64,000 nt of DNA from Jiulongibacter sp966250325 (GTDB lineage Bacteria > Bacteroidota > Bacteroidia > Cytophagales > Spirosomataceae), in contig CBINGY010000001.1 in the NCBI GenBank assembly GCA_966250325.1, positions 160,439 through 224,438 on the forward strand. Reading direction: 5' to 3'. The notes beneath the pieces were generated by a model, which saw only the letters and a list, made by a program, of their open reading frames with translations, ran no database searches and was not told where the DNA came from. The position numbers and the translations under genes were made by a program. Shown piece after piece: positions 59,776 to 64,000 of the stretch; within the stretch, counting starts at the first letter, position 1; each line of letters starts with the position of its first letter.

Positions 59776-62700
59776 TCATTTCTTCTTCAACTCCTCTGCG
59801 GTATAAAAACCGGTTTTTTTGCGGGTGGCTTCTCTCACCCGCCTTACGGTTTCAGGTTTTACGGCCTTTGCGAGGTTACCGAAAGAACTTCTCACATAGG
59901 TGAGTACGTCTGCAATTTCCTGATCATTAAGCATTCCACCAAAAGGCGTCATCGGAACTTGCCCTGCATATTTTATACCTGCCACTTCAATGGGCCCATA
60001 AAGCCCATGCAGTACTATTTTTATGAGCCGCTCTTCATCACCCTGCACCCAGTCGTTTCCGGCCAGTGGGGGGAAACCCGATGATTCCAAACCTTTTCCG
60101 TCTACCTGATGGCAGGTGCCGCAAAATCCCTCCCTGCCATAGATTTCCTTACCTGCCAGAAATTGTTTTTGCTCTGCAGAACTCAGCATAGCCGGCAATG
60201 GGCCAGAAACTTTTTCTTTGGGCTTGTAGGGCTCCATGTGATCCAGAATGGCCTGGTATTGATCTTTCATCCAGTCATCCAATGGTTTTTGGGCTACTAT
60301 GGTCAAAATCTCCTTAGCTGTCTGATTGGCAAGCCATGAAGCCGCCACCATGGCTTCAAGTCGCACCCTGCCATGTGAATCAGCAGCGGCCTGTTTCAGA
60401 AGGTTCACGTGGTCTTTCACCTGATGACCATTATACCTTACCGCTCTTACCGCCGCTGCACGTACTTTATAATCTTTTGAACGCAAAAGTTCTTTTAACA
60501 GCGACTGGTCAATAGCATTAAGACCCCAGCTCACCCAAAGTGCCTCCAGGCGGTGATGGTCATAACCCGGGTCTGAGTTATCCAACGCTGCCACCCATCT
60601 CTCCAGCTCCTGTAAAACTTCTTTTTTGTTTCGCTCTCTTAACTCTCTGCGGGTGCGGTACCGCGTCCGGTATTCGGGCAATTTGAGGTTGTCAAAAAGC
60701 TCCCGGATGCTGGCATCGGCTATTTTGGCAGGCTTAACCAGCGGGCGTGACGGGTAAGTAATTCGGTATATTCGACCATGCACGTGGTCACGAAGCGGGT
60801 CACGGGCATTGTGCTGCATATGGCCTACCAGCACATTGTGCCAGTCTACCAGATAAAGCGACCCATCGGGAGCAAATTCCATATCCACCGGCCTGAAGTT
60901 GGGATCATCGCTTTTGACCAGATCCACCCGGTGTTTGGTATTATACCCTGTTCCGTCTTCTATCACCTGATGCATTTTGGTACCCAGAAAGCCGATAGTG
61001 TTATTGATGAGCAGATCGCCCTGAACCTCTTCCGGGAAATGACGGCTTGAGACAAACTCCAGACCTGAGGTAGGCCTAACCCGATGGGCATCTTCAATCA
61101 AATTTTTTGACCTGGGGCTGCTGAGACCATATTTCGGTTTAATGCTTCCGGGTAACATCCATTCCACATCGGTGCTGGAGGTATAGGCAAAGAAATTTTC
61201 GCCCCATTGGTCAAACGCAATTCCCCAGGGGTTTGGAATGGATAGCTGGGCAGTTCGCTCCAGTTTTCTGGTTTGGGGTGCATACCGGTAAAATCCACCG
61301 TTTGTACCTCTCACCGTACCGTATGGGGTTTCCACATTGGTATGCAGAAATACGCCTTCACCCATGTAAATGGCTCCGGATGGATCTGCACAGAAGGCAC
61401 TGATTACGTGATGGGTATCGTGATCGTCAAAACCACTTAATACAATTTCAATTTTATCGGCTCTCAGATCGCCATCTGTATCGGTGAAATACTTCAGATT
61501 GGTTCCCTGAGATATATAAACTCCCAGATTGCCGTCAGGATCGGGCGAAAACTCAAAACCAGCCGGAATATGAAGTTTATCCGCAAAAACAGTGAGCTTA
61601 TCGGCCTTAAAATCATTGTTTGTATCTTCCAGAATGATGATTTTATCGTTGGGTTTGGGGTCACCGGGTTTATAATGCGGGTAAGTTGGCATCACCACCA
61701 CCCAAAGTCTGCCTTCGTTATCAAACGACATTTGAGAAGGGTTTGCCAGATCGGGGAAATCTTCCTCTGAGGCAAAAAGCTCAATTTTGTAGCCGGGAGC
61801 CATGTGGAATTTACTCATAACCTCTTCCCCATAAAGGTATTTGGCCTCTCCCGGTAATTTATAATTTGTTTCGATCTGGCTTAGCGTCTGGGTTTTGGCG
61901 TCTGCATTGGCCAGATTATAGGGTTCACATTTCAACGTTTTCCAGATGAGGGTATCGCGAATGGCTGTCATCTGACGAATTTTTATGAGCTCTTCGGGGT
62001 AGTTTTCATTGCCAAAAGGGCGGTACCTTCTTCCGAAAACATGGACGCCATTCGGAATTTTGAAATCATTATGCCAAAACCAGTTTTTCTCCAGCACGGC
62101 ATCCCGTATCAGGTCAAACCGGCTCCGATCTACTTTTTTTGTCTCACCAAAAACACCATCTGCAAGTAGTTTTGAGAACTTTTGATAGCCTTCATCATTG
62201 AGCTGCAGGCCATCAATGGTTAGTTTTTCGCCGGCGGCAAACCAGTTTTTTGAAGGTGAGAAGGCATCGAGAAAAAGTACACCTTTTTCTGCGGAAACTT
62301 CCTTCATGGCCTGCGTGTAGAGTTCCAGATTTTTGTTTTCAGCTACGCCATCGGGAAGATCAAATTCAACCGATAAATCCTGAAACGCAATGGGCGAAAC
62401 CAGAGCCAGTCGAGGCGGGGTTTTGTCATTGTATTTCATGGAAAGGGTATGGTCAATGAAAGCCCGTAGTTCATTCTTATAGTTCTCTAATCCGGCGGCT
62501 CCTTCATAGGATTCTGAGAAACCAAAACAGGCAATGATTATATCGGTCTTGTGACGACTCAGCCACTCATCGGGAGATTCGAAATGCCCTTCGCTTCCCG
62601 AGTTTTGGGCCAAATCTGTCTGGTATCGATCTGCTCCGGGAAAAGCCCAGGGAGAAACCCTACCAGAATGCGGTCTGAAACCGGGGGTATCGCCTCCATC

Positions 62701-62931
62701 ACACATATTTCTGATGTACAGTTCATGCTCCGGATACCGCACGTGCATTTCGGTTTCAAAGTACCCGAAATTCATCATTCGCGAACACAGGTTATTGCCA
62801 ATAAGAGAAATATGGCTCCGGCGTGTGACTGCGAGATAATTTTCGTCAGATTTGAAGGCAGTGATGAGCAAGAATGTGCCTGTGATGCAGGCAAGAATAC
62901 CCGTAAAAAGACTTCGGTTCTGTTTAAGCAT
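59776..62931 (-). CDS. PVC-type heme-binding protein with N-terminal SGNH-like domain
   Basis: This is a 1051-residue exported protein. An SGNH-hydrolase-like domain (about 40-270) has altered catalytic positions: the block around SLIGNNL lacks the usual GDSL serine and DGLQLNDEGY has Gln in place of the usual His. It is followed by a beta-propeller (about 370-740, DPSGAIYMGEGVFLHT, NPWGIAFDQWGENFFAY, DMEFAPDGSLYLVDWHNVLVGHMQHN), a helical HEAT-like region and a C-terminal cytochrome c with CGTCH (937-941) and possible axial Met994. It heads the cluster in transcription. Confidence 0.9.
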   Translation of the reverse strand: MLKQNRSLFTGILACITGTFLLITAFKSDENYLAVTRRSHISLIGNNLCSRMMNFGYFETEMHVRYPEHELYIRNMCDGGDTPGFRPHSGRVSPWAFPGADRYQTDLAQNSGSEGHFESPDEWLSRHKTDIIIACFGFSESYEGAAGLENYKNELRAFIDHTLSMKYNDKTPPRLALVSPIAFQDLSVEFDLPDGVAENKNLELYTQAMKEVSAEKGVLFLDAFSPSKNWFAAGEKLTIDGLQLNDEGYQKFSKLLADGVFGETKKVDRSRFDLIRDAVLEKNWFWHNDFKIPNGVHVFGRRYRPFGNENYPEELIKIRQMTAIRDTLIWKTLKCEPYNLANADAKTQTLSQIETNYKLPGEAKYLYGEEVMSKFHMAPGYKIELFASEEDFPDLANPSQMSFDNEGRLWVVVMPTYPHYKPGDPKPNDKIIILEDTNNDFKADKLTVFADKLHIPAGFEFSPDPDGNLGVYISQGTNLKYFTDTDGDLRADKIEIVLSGFDDHDTHHVISAFCADPSGAIYMGEGVFLHTNVETPYGTVRGTNGGFYRYAPQTRKLERTAQLSIPNPWGIAFDQWGENFFAYTSSTDVEWMLPGSIKPKYGLSSPRSKNLIEDAHRVRPTSGLEFVSSRHFPEEVQGDLLINNTIGFLGTKMHQVIEDGTGYNTKHRVDLVKSDDPNFRPVDMEFAPDGSLYLVDWHNVLVGHMQHNARDPLRDHVHGRIYRITYPSRPLVKPAKIADASIRELFDNLKLPEYRTRYRTRRELRERNKKEVLQELERWVAALDNSDPGYDHHRLEALWVSWGLNAIDQSLLKELLRSKDYKVRAAAVRAVRYNGHQVKDHVNLLKQAAADSHGRVRLEAMVAASWLANQTAKEILTIVAQKPLDDWMKDQYQAILDHMEPYKPKEKVSGPLPAMLSSAEQKQFLAGKEIYGREGFCGTCHQVDGKGLESSGFPPLAGNDWVQGDEERLIKIVLHGLYGPIEVAGIKYAGQVPMTPFGGMLNDQEIADVLTYVRSSFGNLAKAVKPETVRRVREATRKKTGFYTAEELKKK

Positions 62932-63150
62932 CAGGTTAGTTTGTAGGGTTGGTACTATTTGGTTCCAAAATAGTCAATCTGACGAAATTTTCGATGCTTT
63001 TAAAAGATTAAGCGGCCTAAAAAGCCAAGAGGGTGGATAAAAGGGCTGGTTTACTGAGTCGCAGCTGGAAGCATCAGACAATATTTGATCAGCAATTCAT
63101 CTAATTGGTCTTTTGCTGCGTAAATTGAATTTTGAACAAAACCTGAAACC

Positions 63151-63837
63151 TTGATTACTGTTATCATTCCCACCTACAATGAGTCGGAAAATATTCGGCC
63201 GTGCCTGGATAGACTTACAGGAAAACCAGTAGAGGTTATTGTGGCTGACTCGCCTAAATCAAGTGATAATCTGCAGGCTGTGGTTAAAGAATACGGTTTC
63301 AGGTATATTATTTCTCCTCTACCCGGCAGAAATCATCAGATGAATTCCGGAGCACAGCTGGCCTCTGGGAATATTCTCTATTTTGTCCATGCAGATACGC
63401 TGGTTCACCACCGTTTTGACACCGATATACCACATGCTCTTTCTTCAGAGGCAGATATGGGATGTTATCGTTTCAAATTTGACCGGTATCCATACTTTCT
63501 GATGTACATTAATTCCTTTTTCACCCGGTTTCCCATGATCTGGTGCCGCGGTGGAGATCAAACCTTGTTTATTAAAAAAGAGGTTTTTGAAGCCCTCAAA
63601 GGCTTCTGTACCAAGCATGAAATCATGGAAGATTATGATATTTTATTGCGAAGCAAAGACCGGTTTACATTTCAGATAATTGCAAAGGATGTCATCGTTT
63701 CTGCCCGGAAATACGAAACGAACGGATATTGGCGGGTACTAATGGCCAATTTCAAGGTGATGCGAAAATGGCTTCGGCAAGACGCCGAGCCTGGAGAGCT
63801 GCGGACGCTGTATAATCAGCTGTTGAATTACAGGTAA
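63151..63837 (+). CDS. TIGR04283-type glycosyltransferase
   Basis: This 228-residue family 2 glycosyltransferase starts at a TTG that matches the family's beginning MI-x-V/I-I-I-P-T-Y-N-E. It has the donor motif IIPTYNESENIRPCLDRLTG, the middle PGRNHQMNSGAQLASGNILYFVHADTLVH and the later GGDQTLFIKKEVFEALKG. Members are found in gene sets with radical SAM proteins and in arsenosugar biosynthesis; here neither partner is visible. It stands between the catabolic cluster and a transporter end. The acceptor is unknown. Confidence 0.85.
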   Translation: MITVIIPTYNESENIRPCLDRLTGKPVEVIVADSPKSSDNLQAVVKEYGFRYIISPLPGRNHQMNSGAQLASGNILYFVHADTLVHHRFDTDIPHALSSEADMGCYRFKFDRYPYFLMYINSFFTRFPMIWCRGGDQTLFIKKEVFEALKGFCTKHEIMEDYDILLRSKDRFTFQIIAKDVIVSARKYETNGYWRVLMANFKVMRKWLRQDAEPGELRTLYNQLLNYR

Positions 63838-63851
63838 TTGGAAACTATAGC

Positions 63852-64000
63852 CTACTCCACATAATCCAACTCCTTATGAAAAGTCTCCGGCAGCTTGTAG
63901 TTGGCATAGAGGGCGATAGCAAAGCAGGTGAAGCCAGTGATGATGGCGGCCTGAATGATGCTTACAGATGAAAACGAGCCGAGAAAGCCATATAGCATGC
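63852..64000 (-). CDS. Membrane transporter, C-terminal end (cut by window edge)
   Basis: The last 48 residues of a minus-strand gene that continues past the right edge. They consist of a hydrophobic segment (SIIQAAIITGFTCFAIALYA) followed by a short tail ending LPETFHKELDYVE. This is the pattern of the last membrane helix and tail of MFS or sodium-solute symporters of Bacteroidota. It converges with the glycosyltransferase gene. As the cluster at 52.6-62.9 kb runs in the same direction downstream, it may import the cluster's substrate, but the link is inference. Confidence 0.55.
   Translation of the reverse strand, partial: MLYGFLGSFSSVSIIQAAIITGFTCFAIALYANYKLPETFHKELDYVE

Noticed and set aside
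59776..62931. Active esterase or lipase from the SGNH-like domain
   Set aside because: The catalytic serine motif is absent and the usual His is replaced by Gln, so hydrolase activity was not assigned.
1..64000. Insertion sequences, prophage, tRNA or rRNA genes
   Set aside because: No transposase, integrase, phage structural gene, or rRNA or tRNA-like sequence was noticed on either strand.

Overview
The window looks like a chromosomal piece of a Bacteroidota bacterium, most likely of the order Cytophagales. The evidence is gliding/T9SS-type genes (gldA, gldG, a type A sorting-domain-like mini protein), Bacteroidota-type promoters (TAnnTTTG -7 boxes), a carboxypeptidase-regulatory-domain TonB receptor, a GH95 fucosidase, and DUF4293, DUF4136 and PorT-like proteins. 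Planctomycete-type cytochromes (PSCyt1/PSD1 plus DUF1501, and PVC-type heme-binding CxxCH proteins) fit a free-living Cytophagales. Genus cannot be resolved from the sequence alone. No rRNA, tRNA, CRISPR array, transposase or prophage was seen.

Layout. 1-2.1 kb: a broken-off lipoprotein, then gldA coupled to a HipA-like kinase and a DUF3037 gene. 2.1-6.4 kb: housekeeping (aroB, an acyltransferase, YitT, DinB). 6.4-10.6 kb: a DUF1501 / PSCyt-PSD1 pair. 10.7-14 kb: an envelope operon with an exported YidD homologue and two related TPR proteins. 14.3-21.1 kb: prfA, rdgB, a lone gldG, dnaN, a stand-alone sorting-domain-like protein and an NAD(P)-binding protein. 21.2-26.4 kb: the leu operon (leuC, leuD, leuA, leuB, transcribed leftward). 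All three of its spacers contain 7- or 8-bp periodic repeat elements, and one of these carries a GxxExxY gene. 26.7-31.9 kb: PorT-like protein, tyrS, a methyltransferase-like protein and GH95. 32-35.3 kb: two small ArsR/SRPBCC operons with clear palindromic operators. 35.4-43.9 kb: paired ferritin-like proteins, a DUF4382 lipoprotein, gamma-glutamyltransferase, and a TonB receptor divergent from a MarR-like regulator across a long inverted repeat. 44-50.7 kb: an Anbu (ancestral proteasome-like) cluster with alpha-E, circularly permuted ATP-grasp and transglutaminase-DUF2126 proteins. 51.2-52.5 kb: an AAA/DUF4143 ATPase behind a 32-bp tandem repeat. 52.6-62.9 kb: a leftward seven-gene sugar or sugar-acid catabolic cluster bounded by two heme-binding proteins. 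63.1-64 kb: a glycosyltransferase and the end of a transporter.

How the genes work together. The leu genes make leucine from 2-ketoisovalerate (with leuA possibly a citramalate synthase). The Anbu cluster looks like one peptide-tagging or peptide-cleaving system whose substrate is unknown. The 52.6-62.9 kb cluster joins periplasmic heme proteins to cytoplasmic isomerase, enolase-superfamily dehydratase and dehydrogenase steps. The most unusual features are the repeat elements in the leu operon, the repeat array ahead of the DUF4143 ATPase, and the complete Anbu set.
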